Counted from the first letter of the stretch, positions 1 to 8,197 are shown. The stretch is 64,000 nt of DNA from Flagellimonas spongiicola (GCF_023502425.1 NZ_JAMFMA010000002.1:620001-684000); one strand, 5' to 3'. Notes: generated from the letters alone by a model not told the origin. Program-made: numbers and translations.

Positions 1-447
1 AGATGTGCGCAAAAAATGGAGCAAATGGGTATATACCAATGGAATGAACACTACCCCTCTCGCGAAGCTTTTCAAAACGATGTCAAAAGAAATGAGCTTT
101 ACGTATTAGAACTAGATGGTAAGGTGATGGGTACCGTGGTAGTGTCCACATTTATGGATGAAGAATACATCCCCATCCAATGGTTGACCAAAAACGAAAA
201 CAATATTTACATCCATCGACTTAGTATAGATCCTGAACTGCAAGGGAAGGGTTATGCTCAAAAATTAATGGATTTTGGAGAGAATTTCGCAAGAAAGAAT
301 AATATCCAATCCGTTAGATTGGATACCTTTTCCCAGAACAAGCGAAATCAGCATTTCTATGAACAACGCGGCTACAAAAAACTGGGCGATATTTTCTTTC
401 CAAAACAAAGTTCACATCCTTTTCATTGTTACGAATTAGTGCTGTAA
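1..447 (+). CDS. GNAT-family N-acetyltransferase, 5' end cut off
   Basis: The reading frame is already open at base 1 and runs to a TAA at 445-447, so the true start lies upstream. The first ATG in the window (16) falls inside the family's usual N-terminal segment (GIYQWNEHYPS), which argues against it being the start. The C-terminal half has the acetyl-CoA-binding GNAT core: a beta strand with HRLSIDPELQ followed by the pyrophosphate loop QGKGYAQKLM. GNAT enzymes transfer an acetyl group from acetyl-CoA to an amine; the substrate cannot be told here. The MATE exporter gene follows after only 12 bases in the same frame, so the two are probably co-transcribed. Confidence 0.85.
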   Translation, partial: RCAQKMEQMGIYQWNEHYPSREAFQNDVKRNELYVLELDGKVMGTVVVSTFMDEEYIPIQWLTKNENNIYIHRLSIDPELQGKGYAQKLMDFGENFARKNNIQSVRLDTFSQNKRNQHFYEQRGYKKLGDIFFPKQSSHPFHCYELVL

Positions 448-459
448 CTTGCACTGACT

Positions 460-1794
460 TTGGCAACGGAAATCAATTTAAAATCCATTAACCAACTCGC
501 CATTCCCGCAACCATTTCGGGAATAGCAGAACCTATTCTGTCCATCACAGATACCGCTATTGTAGGCAACATTCCTGTAGATGGCCTGGAGTCTTTGGCA
601 GCTGCCGGCATTGTAGGTTCGTTCCTATCCATGCTGATTTGGGTACTGGGCCAAACCCGAAGCTCGATTTCAGCGATTATCTCACAATACTTAGGTGCAG
701 GAAAGCTAGAAGAAGTGAAGAATCTTCCTGCCCAAGCAATTTTCTTCAATATACTTTTAAGTATCGTGGTTCTGGTATCCACCATTTTCATAATTGAAGA
801 GATTTTTTCCCTATTTGAGGCCTCAGGTAAAATTTTGGAGTATTGTATTTCCTATTACTCCATTAGGGTTTGGGGTTTTCCATTGACACTGTTCACTTTT
901 GCCATTTTTGGAATTTTCAGGGGATTGCAAAACACCTTCTACCCCATGGTCATTGCAATAATAGGTGCCGCCCTGAATATTATTTTGGATTTTGCTTTTG
1001 TATATGGTATTGATGGATTTATTCCTGCCATGTATTTGGACGGTGCTGCTTGGGCAAGTCTTATTTCACAAGCGGTTATGGCCCTTTTGGTGTTTATATT
1101 GCTCCTCAAGAAAACCGATATCAGCCTTAAATTGATATTTCCCTTAAATAAGGAATTAAAGCGATTGATATTCATGAGTCTTAATCTTTTTGTTAGGGCA
1201 ATTGCATTGAATGCGGCATTGATTATCGCCGTTCGTGAGGCCACTTCTTTGGGAGATCGATTTATTGGAGCACATACCATTGCCATAAACCTATGGTTGT
1301 TCGCGGCATTTTTTATTGACGGATATGGGGCCGCCGGAAACAGTATGGGAGGTAAACTTTTAGGCGCTAAGGATTACGATGGTCTATGGAAGTTAGCACG
1401 AAAAATAATCACCTACGGGATGGTTGTAAGTCTAGTTTTAATGTCCCTTGGGTTTGTATTTTACAATTCCATTGGTCATCTCTTTTCCAATGATCAAATT
1501 GTATTGCAAACCTTCTACAGCATTTTCTTTATAGTGATTTTAGGATTGCCCATGAACACTTTGGCATTTGTGTTTGATGGCCTCTTTAAAGGATTGGGCG
1601 AGATGAAATATTTGCGCAATGTCCTATTGTCCGCGACGTTTCTAGGATTCGTACCCGCTTTATACATCGGTAAACTATTGGGTTGGGGTTTTTATGCGAT
1701 TTGGATCGCCTTTGTTGTATGGATGCTCATTCGTGGATTGGCCTTGGTCTGGAAATTTAGAAGAAAGTTCCGACCCTTGCTCCAAAACACTTAA
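460..1794 (+). CDS. MATE-family multidrug/cation antiporter (DinF-like)
   Basis: The product is 444 aa with about 12 hydrophobic segments, the usual size of a MATE exporter. The N-terminal motif DTAIVGN sits in the first helix, and two similar six-helix halves follow, with internal positives such as KKTDISLK and FRRKFR. MATE proteins expel organic cations or metabolites in exchange for Na+ or H+ at the inner membrane. The start is read as TTG at 460: the preceding gene's stop lies in the same frame at 445-447 and no ATG or GTG lies between. CTG at 454 is the only other nearby candidate. The DinF subgroup is my best placement but is not certain. Confidence 0.85.
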   Translation: MATEINLKSINQLAIPATISGIAEPILSITDTAIVGNIPVDGLESLAAAGIVGSFLSMLIWVLGQTRSSISAIISQYLGAGKLEEVKNLPAQAIFFNILLSIVVLVSTIFIIEEIFSLFEASGKILEYCISYYSIRVWGFPLTLFTFAIFGIFRGLQNTFYPMVIAIIGAALNIILDFAFVYGIDGFIPAMYLDGAAWASLISQAVMALLVFILLLKKTDISLKLIFPLNKELKRLIFMSLNLFVRAIALNAALIIAVREATSLGDRFIGAHTIAINLWLFAAFFIDGYGAAGNSMGGKLLGAKDYDGLWKLARKIITYGMVVSLVLMSLGFVFYNSIGHLFSNDQIVLQTFYSIFFIVILGLPMNTLAFVFDGLFKGLGEMKYLRNVLLSATFLGFVPALYIGKLLGWGFYAIWIAFVVWMLIRGLALVWKFRRKFRPLLQNT

Positions 1795-1841
1795 TTTAGT
1801 CATCCAAGCTAACCTTTAACTTGGCGTAATTAGAATTTGAA

Positions 1842-2609
1842 ATGTCCACAACAAGAACCAACGGAAGTCTTTATACCAAAATCGAAAACCGTATCGCCTG
1901 GGTGGAATTTGGTCATCCAGCCAGTAATTCATTTGTATCTGAACTTTTGGCTAGGTTGGCCGCAGAAATCGATAAATTATCCGCAAAAGAAGAAGTTTCC
2001 TTACTAGTTCTTAAGTCTGAAGGAGAAAGGGCATTTTGTGCAGGAGCTTCCTTTGATGAGCTGGTGGCCATATCAAATTTAGATGAAGGAAGAGCTTTCT
2101 TTAGCGGCTTTGCCAATGTAATCAATGCAATGCGCAAGAGTGCCAAACCCATTTTCGGCCGGGTTCAAGGCAAAGCAGTAGGCGGAGGTGTAGGATTGGC
2201 CGCTGCCTGCGATTATGTTTATGCAACGGAAAGCGCCTCAATTAAGTTATCGGAAATCACTATTGGAATAGCTCCGTTGGTCATTGCTCCAGCCGTAGAG
2301 CGGAAAATCGGTAAATCTGGACTTGCAGAATTGTCATTTGCACCAACAGATTGGAAAAATGCCTATTGGGCAAAAGAAAAAGGATTGTTTTCTAGGGTTT
2401 TTGATTCCATTGCGGAAATGGATAAAGAATTGGAGTTCCATGTAAATAAGTTGGCAACCTACAATCCCGAAGCCTTGGAAAAAATGAAAAAAGTACTCTG
2501 GGAAGGAACATCCCATTGGGACGATCTCCTTTTGGAACGAGCAGAAGCATCTGGTAAATTGGCATTATCGCCAAATACAAAAGAAGCTTTGGAAAAATTT
2601 AAAAAATAA
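1842..2609 (+). CDS. Enoyl-CoA hydratase/isomerase (crotonase) family protein
   Basis: A 255-aa crotonase-fold protein. The two oxyanion-hole segments are visible: AFCAGASFDEL near residues 66-76 and GKAVGGGVGLAAACDYVYA near 110-128. The residue matching catalytic Glu144 of rat crotonase is glycine (GGGVGLA), while the match to Glu164 is kept (KLSEITIG). This single-glutamate pattern occurs in methylglutaconyl-CoA hydratase-like members, so leucine breakdown or another acyl-CoA reaction is possible. The gene starts 47 bp after the MATE stop and is followed within 2 bp by a small membrane-protein gene. The exact substrate cannot be assigned from sequence. Confidence 0.85.
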   Translation: MSTTRTNGSLYTKIENRIAWVEFGHPASNSFVSELLARLAAEIDKLSAKEEVSLLVLKSEGERAFCAGASFDELVAISNLDEGRAFFSGFANVINAMRKSAKPIFGRVQGKAVGGGVGLAAACDYVYATESASIKLSEITIGIAPLVIAPAVERKIGKSGLAELSFAPTDWKNAYWAKEKGLFSRVFDSIAEMDKELEFHVNKLATYNPEALEKMKKVLWEGTSHWDDLLLERAEASGKLALSPNTKEALEKFKK

Positions 2610-2611
2610 AA

Positions 2612-2725
2612 ATGGACATACTTTCATATTTAAACAGCGACCTCGTATTTCCCATTTTGGCACTATTGGTCATTGTAGTCTATATTGTTACAAGAATGCG
2701 CAATAGAAGAAGATTCAAAAGATAG
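2612..2725 (+). CDS. Small single-pass membrane protein, 37 aa
   Basis: ATG at 2612 opens a 37-codon frame ending TAG at 2723-2725. The peptide has a short acidic N-terminus (MDILSYLNSD), a continuous hydrophobic stretch of about 19 residues (LVFPILALLVIVVYIV) and a strongly basic tail (RMRNRRRFKR), which fits an N-out/C-in membrane anchor. It begins 2 bp after the crotonase stop and ends 4 bp before the DUF3592-like gene, exactly filling the gap. That fit and the composition suggest a real gene, but I do not recognise the family and 37 codons could arise by chance. Confidence 0.5.
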   Translation: MDILSYLNSDLVFPILALLVIVVYIVTRMRNRRRFKR

Positions 2726-2729
2726 CCTA

Positions 2730-3158
2730 ATGGCTTCCAAAAAGTATACAATGTGGGTAGTTCTTTATGGCGGACTGTTTTTTCTTGGTTTGGTATTGGC
2801 CTATTTTTCAGCCCAACAATACCAAAAAACCAAAACATTGCTAATGGAAGGCATTCGGACAACTGCGGTAGTCCGTGATTTGTTGACCAACTATGATAGC
2901 GACGGAAATACCTACACCCCGGTATTCGAATTCAAAGATCGCAGTAATACCTTGCAGACATACAAAAGCCCAGTCAGTTCAAGTCCTCCAGCCTATGCTG
3001 TTGGTGATAAGGTAAAGATCATTTATGACCGTAAGGATTCCTCCAATGTAAAAACGGTTACATTCTGGGGACTTTACCGCTTTAGTGTAATCCTTATGAT
3101 GATTGCTTCACCCTTGCTTGTTATCGGAGGAAGCTATCTTTTGTATACCTATCGATAA
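2730..3158 (+). CDS. DUF3592-like membrane protein
   Basis: 142 aa with two transmembrane segments, near residues 6-26 and 118-138, around a soluble beta-rich domain. That domain carries the layout of DUF3592: AVVRDLLTNYDSDGNTYTP, then VGDKVKIIYDRKDSSN, then a hydrophobic C-terminus. ATG 2730 was chosen because it lies 4 bp after the small gene upstream. A longer frame opening at 2685 would overlap that gene and add residues with no family likeness. The molecular function of the family is unknown; the middle domain is expected to lie outside the cytoplasm. Confidence 0.7.
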   Translation: MASKKYTMWVVLYGGLFFLGLVLAYFSAQQYQKTKTLLMEGIRTTAVVRDLLTNYDSDGNTYTPVFEFKDRSNTLQTYKSPVSSSPPAYAVGDKVKIIYDRKDSSNVKTVTFWGLYRFSVILMMIASPLLVIGGSYLLYTYR

Positions 3159-3170
3159 AATTGAATGGTA

Positions 3171-3199
3171 TTGCCATGCAAGCTTAATGGTTATCTTTA
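3171..3199 (+). promoter_or_regulatory. Possible Bacteroidota-type promoter ahead of lpxH
   Basis: TTG at 3171-3173 lies 18 nt before TATCTTTA (3192-3199), which matches the -7 consensus TAnnTTTG at seven of eight positions. It sits just ahead of the ATG at 3207, so the leader would be very short. One mismatch in an AT-rich region makes this a weak call. Confidence 0.35.
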
Positions 3200-3206
3200 A
3201 CCTCAA

Positions 3207-3974
3207 ATGAAGAACCTGACATTACAGAAAGGAAAGAAAGTCTACTTTGCCAGCGACAATCACTTGGGTGCGCCAACCAATAAGGACAGTTTACCGCGTG
3301 AAAAAAAGTTTGTGGCGTGGTTGGATTCCATTAAGGAAGATGCTGGTGCTATCTTTTTGATGGGTGATCTTTTTGATTTTTGGTTTGAATATAGAACCGT
3401 TGTCCCAAAAGGATTTACTAGAACCTTGGGGAAACTCGCTGAATTATCGGACCGCGGAATCCAGATTACCTACTTTGTGGGTAACCATGATCTATGGATG
3501 AATGGCTATTTCGAAGAAGAGTTGAACATTCCAGTCTACCATAAACCTCAGCAGTTTTTAATCAATGACACTTCTTTTTTTATAGGTCACGGAGATGGGT
3601 TAGGCCCTGATGACAAAGGGTTTAAGCGCATGAAAAAGGTTTTTACCAATCCCTTTGCCAAATGGTTGTTCAAATGGTTGCACCCAGACCTTGGTGTTCG
3701 CTTGGGGCAGCATTTATCCGTAAACAACAAAATAATTTCTGGAGATGCTGATGCCAAATTTTTAGGAGAAGACAAAGAATGGTTGGTTTTGTACGCAAAG
3801 CGAAAATTGGAAACGCAACATTACGATCATTTTATTTTTGGACATCGACATCTTCCAATGGAAATCCAACTCAATGAAAAGTCAGTTTATACCAATTTAG
3901 GCGATTGGATTTCCTATTTCACCTACGCTGTTTTTGATGGTGAAAAACTTGCTCTTGAAAAACTGGGTGAATGA
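3207..3974 (+). CDS. lpxH: UDP-2,3-diacylglucosamine diphosphatase (LpxH-type)
   Basis: 255-aa calcineurin-like metallophosphoesterase. The metal-binding blocks appear in order: SDNHLGAP near residue 16, GDLFDFWFEY near 53, GNHD near 92, GHGDGLGPDDKGF near 127 and GHRHLP near 211. The FDFWFEY and GDG blocks are those of LpxH, which removes UMP from UDP-2,3-diacylglucosamine in lipid A synthesis at the inner face of the inner membrane. Its TGA overlaps the ATG of the cupin gene (ATGA at 3971-3974), so the two are translationally coupled. Paralogous phosphoesterases exist in this phylum, so LpxH activity itself is an inference. Confidence 0.8.
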   Translation: MKNLTLQKGKKVYFASDNHLGAPTNKDSLPREKKFVAWLDSIKEDAGAIFLMGDLFDFWFEYRTVVPKGFTRTLGKLAELSDRGIQITYFVGNHDLWMNGYFEEELNIPVYHKPQQFLINDTSFFIGHGDGLGPDDKGFKRMKKVFTNPFAKWLFKWLHPDLGVRLGQHLSVNNKIISGDADAKFLGEDKEWLVLYAKRKLETQHYDHFIFGHRHLPMEIQLNEKSVYTNLGDWISYFTYAVFDGEKLALEKLGE

Positions 3975-4318
3975 TTCGCAATAAGAACAATAGCGAACAT
4001 TATCGTTGGGGCGATAATTGTAGTGGCTGGTTTTTGGTGTACACACCTGAGTTAAGCGTAATCGAGGAGCTAATGCCTCCCAATACGGCCGAAAAAGAAC
4101 ATTACCATCAGTTTGCCCAGCAATATTTTGAAATCAAGTCAGGTATCGCCACTTTTAAAATTGAAGAAGAGATAATTGAAGTTCCTTCAGGTTCGGGAAT
4201 ACACATCCCTCCTAGGACCAAACACTGCATATTTAATAATGGTAAAAGCGATTTGAAATTTGTGGTGATATCACAACCAAATATCCGAGGAGATAGAATA
4301 GAAGCTCCCTTCCATTGA
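3971..4318 (+). CDS. Cupin-domain protein
   Basis: 115-aa single-domain cupin. Motif 1 is present as EHYHQFAQQYFEIKSG (about residues 38-53) with two histidines and a glutamate for a metal. Motif 2 is present as PSGSGIHIPPRTKHCIFN (about 72-89) with the second-site histidine. Such small cupins may be enzymes (isomerases, dioxygenases) or sugar/metal sensors; nothing here decides which. The start overlaps the lpxH stop by 4 nt. The gene converges on the MFS gene with only 19 bp between the two stops and no obvious hairpin. Confidence 0.75.
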   Translation: MIRNKNNSEHYRWGDNCSGWFLVYTPELSVIEELMPPNTAEKEHYHQFAQQYFEIKSGIATFKIEEEIIEVPSGSGIHIPPRTKHCIFNNGKSDLKFVVISQPNIRGDRIEAPFH

Positions 4319-4337
4319 AGCCAAACATCTTTCGAAC

Positions 4338-5609
4338 CTATTCCTTACTATGTTCTTCCACATCCTTGGTCAAATCCAAATTTCGAAAGCTAGGTGAAAT
4401 CAAAGCAGTGGTACCAGCAGTAAATACGGTCATACAACCCCCAAAAACCACTGCAGTTACCGTTCCCAGAATTTTTGCAGCCAATCCACTTTCAAAGGCC
4501 CCCAACTCATTTGAAGATCCCACAAATATTGAATTTACGGAAGCTACCCTTCCTCGCATATGGTCTGGTGTCTTCAATTGAAGGATGGTTTGTCGGATAA
4601 TCATTGAGACTCCATCAACGGCACCACTTACAAACAATGCGATCACCGATAGCCAAAAGATTTTGGATACCCCAAAAACGATGATACACACGCCAAAGGC
4701 AAAAACCACCCACAACAATTTCTTTCCTGCATTTTTATGTAATGGGAATCTGGTAGAGCCCAACATAGTAATTGAAGCCCCTACTGCTGGTGCAGCCCTT
4801 AAAATGCCAAAACCCTCAGACCCAACATGCAATATATCTTGGGCATAAATTGGTAATAGGGCCACCGCACCACCGAACAGTACGGCCACCATATCCAAGG
4901 TCAATGCGCCAAATATGGCTTTGCTATTGAATACAAATCGCAAACCGTCTTTTAAACTTTGAATAATTGGTTCCCCTATTTTAGGGTTCACAATAGGTTT
5001 TCGAGCTATTTTCAAAAGGAAAATCAAAGCCAATATGGAAAATCCAAATATCACGCACATAGACCAATGTACGCCAATCCAACTGATACTGAATCCGGCC
5101 AATGCCGGCCCTAAAACGGATGCTACTTGCCATGTGGAACTGCTCCAAGTAGCGGCATTAGGGTAGATTTTTTTAGGTACAATCAACGCGATTAGAGAAA
5201 ATACAGTTGGCCCAATAAATGCTCTGACCAACCCACCACAAAAAACCAACGCATAAATAATCCATAAAATGGTGCTAGACGACAAGGAATTTTCCAAACG
5301 GGGATCACTAACGCAGAAAAGCCCCAAACTGATCATCGAAAATCCAATAATACATTTAATCAACAGATTCCTTTTCTCAGATTGATCTACAATGTGACCC
5401 GCAAACAATGCCATACTTACCGCTGGGATAATTTCCATCAAACCAATAATCCCCAATGACAAAGGATCTTTGGTCATGGAATACACCTGCCATTCAATCA
5501 CAATAAACTGCGTAGACCATGCAAACACCATGGCAAAACGAACTACCAAAAAAGTGTTGAATTCTGGGAATCTAAGTGCCGCGTAGGGGTCTATCGCGTT
5601 ATTGGTCAT
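4338..5609 (-). CDS. MFS transporter (MFS_3/enterobactin-exporter-like)
   Basis: 423 aa with about 12 hydrophobic segments in two halves. Family signs include the N-terminal FRLP-like segment (RFPEFNTFLVVRFAMVFAWS), the loop DQSEKRNLLI after helix 2 (motif A position) and GPTVFSLIALIVP in helix 4. The closest group I can place it in is the proton-driven drug/siderophore exporters (MFS_3, EntS-like). It starts 2 bp after the VOC-gene stop and belongs to the recJ-VOC-MFS operon on the minus strand. The cargo is unknown. Confidence 0.8.
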   Translation of the reverse strand: MTNNAIDPYAALRFPEFNTFLVVRFAMVFAWSTQFIVIEWQVYSMTKDPLSLGIIGLMEIIPAVSMALFAGHIVDQSEKRNLLIKCIIGFSMISLGLFCVSDPRLENSLSSSTILWIIYALVFCGGLVRAFIGPTVFSLIALIVPKKIYPNAATWSSSTWQVASVLGPALAGFSISWIGVHWSMCVIFGFSILALIFLLKIARKPIVNPKIGEPIIQSLKDGLRFVFNSKAIFGALTLDMVAVLFGGAVALLPIYAQDILHVGSEGFGILRAAPAVGASITMLGSTRFPLHKNAGKKLLWVVFAFGVCIIVFGVSKIFWLSVIALFVSGAVDGVSMIIRQTILQLKTPDHMRGRVASVNSIFVGSSNELGAFESGLAAKILGTVTAVVFGGCMTVFTAGTTALISPSFRNLDLTKDVEEHSKE

Positions 5610-5611
5610 GG

Positions 5612-5998
5612 TTATACAGTAATCTCTATTCGGTTGCCTTCTGGATCCAAAGTTACACTTTCATAATAACCATCGCCGGTTGTTCGGGGTTCACCAACAA
5701 TCTTATACCCCGCATTGCGTAATTGCTCCGTTATGGCATTAACTTTTTCCCTGGAGCCAACTGAAATTGCAAAATGAACCAATCCAATTCGTTCTTTAGC
5801 AGGGTTCACTAGTTGCAAAACCTCTGGATTGTGCATCAATTCCAAACGAGCACCCTTATCAAAACTCAAAAAATATGAGCGGAAGTTTTTATTCGGATTG
5901 TAATACGCTTCCCCTCGCTTTGCATTAAAAAAAAACTCATAATAGTTGCACGTTTTTTCCAAATCCTTCACCCATATGGCCAAGTGTTCTATTTTCAT
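5612..5998 (-). CDS. VOC-superfamily (glyoxalase/bleomycin-resistance) protein
   Basis: 128 aa with two beta-alpha-beta-beta-beta modules. The first is KIEHLAIWVKDLEKTCNYYEFFF with the first metal-ligand His (HLAIWV); LELMHNPE gives a ligand Glu; the second half has HFAISVGSREKV and ends with DPEGNRIEITV. This H/E...H/E layout is that of glyoxalase I-like proteins, though VOC members also include dioxygenases and resistance proteins. Its ATG overlaps the recJ stop (ATGA at 5995-5998) and the MFS gene follows at once, so all three are made together. Confidence 0.8.
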   Translation of the reverse strand: MKIEHLAIWVKDLEKTCNYYEFFFNAKRGEAYYNPNKNFRSYFLSFDKGARLELMHNPEVLQLVNPAKERIGLVHFAISVGSREKVNAITEQLRNAGYKIVGEPRTTGDGYYESVTLDPEGNRIEITV

Positions 5999-7683
5999 CG
6001 GATATCCTTAAGTTTAAATTGCAATTCTATTCTACCGTTCCATTCATTCTCGTCCAATGAAAATACTGCGTCAAAGTGACTCTTGGATTTAATAGCAGGC
6101 CATTTTGGTGCTAAATTGAACCCGATAGCACCAAACCTTTGATTTCCATCTTGCAAGACTGTCAATTTTAAGTGCTTTTCTTCTTCACCCACACCTTTTC
6201 CATAGCCCGTATCCCGCAGTCTTGACGCCATAAAAACGGGCGACATATTTCCAGGTCCAAAGGGCGCAAATTGTTTTAAAATCCGCATTAATTTAGGATT
6301 GATCTGATGAAAGTCAATTTGGGCATCAACGGTAATTTCCGGTGTCAATAAATTGGGATCAATGGTTTCTGATACCGTTTTTTCAAAAGCTACTTTGAAC
6401 TTATGGTATTGCGCCTTATCCAAGGTTAATCCTGCAGCATATTTGTGTCCCCCAAACTGTTCTAAATATTCGGAGCAGGCGTCAAGAGCATTGTATACAT
6501 CAAATCCTTTGACTGATCTTGCCGAAGCCGCCATTTTGTCGCCACTATTCGTAAAAACAAGTGTTGGGCGATAGTAGGTTTCTATCAATCTTGAAGCCAC
6601 GATTCCGATCACACCTTTATGCCAATTTTCATTATAGACCACCGATGTGAAGTTTTGCTGTTCATCATTTTCCTTGATTTGAACCAAGGCTTCTTCAGTT
6701 ATTTCCCGATCCAGGTTTTTTCGGTCAGCGTTATAGGTCTCGATCTCACTGGCAAACTTCTTAGCTGCTTCCAGATTGGTCTCCATCAACAAATTCACTG
6801 CATGCTGTCCGTGTTTCATTCTACCCGCAGCGTTGATCCTTGGCGCAATTATGAACACCACATCAGTGATGGACAAAGCCTTCTTTTTTATTTGGTCTAT
6901 AATCGCCTTGAATCCTATTCGCGGTTGAGAATTAATTACTTCTAATCCGTAATACGCGAGCACACGATTTTCACCCGTTATCGGTACAATATCCGCAGCA
7001 ATAGCCGTTGCCACCAAATCCAAATATGGAATGAGACCATCAACACTGCCACCACTATTAATTTCCAGCGCCTGAATGAGCTTGAATCCTACACCACAAC
7101 CACATAGTTCTTGATAAGGGTAATTACAATCTTCCCGTTTGGGATCCAATACCGCAACTGCCTTGGGTAGGGTCTCTCCCGGTCTATGGTGATCGCAGAT
7201 TACAAAGTCAATACCTTTTTGGTGGGCATAGTCCACCTGTTCCAACGCTTTTATTCCGCAATCCAACGCTATTATCAATGTAACATCATTATCTGCGGCA
7301 AAATCAATCCCTTGTTTGGATATGCCATATCCTTCGTTATAACGATCGGGAATATAGGTGGCTACATGAGGATATCTTTCTCTTAAATAGGAGGCCATCA
7401 AAGCAACCGCAGTAGTCCCATCCACATCGTAATCACCATACACCAGAATATGTTCCCCTGTAGTTATTGCTTTTTCAATCCGTGATACAGCCCGATCCAT
7501 ATCTTGCATCAAGAAAGGATCGTGTAAATCGGAAAACTGTGGTCTAAAGAATTTTTTAGCCTCTTCGTATGTGGTAATCCCTCTTTGCAACAATAATTGG
7601 GCTACCAACGAATCCACCTTCAATACTCGTGCTAGTTCATCAATTTCGTTTTGTGAAGGGACTGGTTTTATTATCCAACGCAT
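5995..7683 (-). CDS. recJ: Single-stranded-DNA-specific exonuclease RecJ
   Basis: 562 aa, the usual RecJ length. The DHH phosphoesterase motifs are clear: YGDYDVDGTTAVAL near residue 84, IALDCG near 140, DHHRPG near 163 and NAAGRM near 288. The DHHA1 domain follows with GGHKYAAGLTL near 420 and an OB-like C-terminal region. RecJ degrades single-stranded DNA 5' to 3' in recombination and mismatch repair. It heads a minus-strand operon with the VOC and MFS genes. A 34-bp gap separates its start from the four-helix-bundle gene upstream. Confidence 0.95.
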   Translation of the reverse strand: MRWIIKPVPSQNEIDELARVLKVDSLVAQLLLQRGITTYEEAKKFFRPQFSDLHDPFLMQDMDRAVSRIEKAITTGEHILVYGDYDVDGTTAVALMASYLRERYPHVATYIPDRYNEGYGISKQGIDFAADNDVTLIIALDCGIKALEQVDYAHQKGIDFVICDHHRPGETLPKAVAVLDPKREDCNYPYQELCGCGVGFKLIQALEINSGGSVDGLIPYLDLVATAIAADIVPITGENRVLAYYGLEVINSQPRIGFKAIIDQIKKKALSITDVVFIIAPRINAAGRMKHGQHAVNLLMETNLEAAKKFASEIETYNADRKNLDREITEEALVQIKENDEQQNFTSVVYNENWHKGVIGIVASRLIETYYRPTLVFTNSGDKMAASARSVKGFDVYNALDACSEYLEQFGGHKYAAGLTLDKAQYHKFKVAFEKTVSETIDPNLLTPEITVDAQIDFHQINPKLMRILKQFAPFGPGNMSPVFMASRLRDTGYGKGVGEEEKHLKLTVLQDGNQRFGAIGFNLAPKWPAIKSKSHFDAVFSLDENEWNGRIELQFKLKDIR

Positions 7684-7706
7684 GTTTTAAGATCAAATTC
7701 AAAAAT

Positions 7707-7720
7707 TAAGTTTAAGCTCA
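7707..7720. repeat. Left arm of imperfect inverted repeat around the four-helix-bundle gene
   Basis: TAAGTTTAAGCTCA at 7707-7720 matches the reverse complement of 8184-8197 at 12 of 14 positions. The two arms bracket the four-helix-bundle gene; this arm overlaps its last codon and stop. The match is short and AT-rich, so chance is possible. Confidence 0.4.
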
Positions 7721-8071
7721 GCGTGTTTTACTCCGAATTATAGCAGCTATTATTTTGATAAGTTGCTCTATCTCATCCAATAGTTTGCTTCTGTTTTTTT
7801 CGGAGCCATAACATATCTTATTCAATATTTTGAGGTTGACTCTTGACTCTTTTAATTCTTTTAAAACCAATGAGGCTTTGTGGCAATAGTCTTTTACGGA
7901 ATAAGCTCTTTGAACTTCACCAAAATTCAATGCTGCACTGCCTCCAGAACGAAGCAATTGATTACCATAATATTGTCCAGTAAAATCCGAAGGTAATTCC
8001 TTGCAAAAAAGTGCAATGTTTGCAGCTAGATGTACAAACCGTTCCTCCAAGTCAAATTTCTTATGGCCCAT
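7718..8071 (-). CDS. Four-helix-bundle protein (S23/IVP, Avd-like family)
   Basis: 117 aa, mostly helical. It shows the family signature FDLEERFVHLAANIALFCKEL at the N-terminus, then QLLRSGGSAALNFGEVQRAYS (about residues 40-60) and LKELKESRVNLKIL. These proteins form pentameric barrels. Relatives are found in intervening sequences of 23S rRNA genes and as Avd, the accessory protein of diversity-generating retroelements, but lone copies are scattered through Bacteroidota genomes. No rRNA gene or reverse transcriptase is near. The gene is bordered by short inverted repeats, and a run of GAACTT-like repeats lies upstream at 8127-8197. The function of the stand-alone form is unknown. Confidence 0.85.
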   Translation of the reverse strand: MGHKKFDLEERFVHLAANIALFCKELPSDFTGQYYGNQLLRSGGSAALNFGEVQRAYSVKDYCHKASLVLKELKESRVNLKILNKICYGSEKNRSKLLDEIEQLIKIIAAIIRSKTR

Positions 8072-8126
8072 AGTCCATTAATTTTGATTTTGAGGTCGAT
8101 AATTCTTTAAAACTAAGAAAATCCTA

Positions 8127-8197
8127 GAACTTGAATGAAGTAGTCCAGCTCAATATTTGAACTTAGTAAATGAACTTAATCCTTGAACTTGAACTTA
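8127..8197. repeat. Cluster of GAACTT-type short repeats and right inverted-repeat arm
   Basis: The gap between the four-helix-bundle gene and osmC-like gene carries repeated pieces: AGAACTTGAATGAA (8127-8140), TTTGAACTTAGTAAA, TGAACTTAATCC and TTGAACTTGAACTTAG near 8183-8198. The last copy is the right arm of the inverted repeat and contains the OsmC stop codon (TAA, read from 8197 to 8195). Such degenerate direct repeats look like slippage or remnants of a small insertion. Confidence 0.45.

Noticed and set aside
2685..2729. Upstream extension of the DUF3592-like gene to 2685
   Set aside because: It would overlap the 37-aa gene and add residues (QECAIEEDSK) without family likeness; ATG 2730 is better placed.
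7718..8071. Four-helix-bundle gene as part of a 23S rRNA intervening sequence
   Set aside because: No rRNA sequence flanks it; osmC-like and recJ genes lie on either side.
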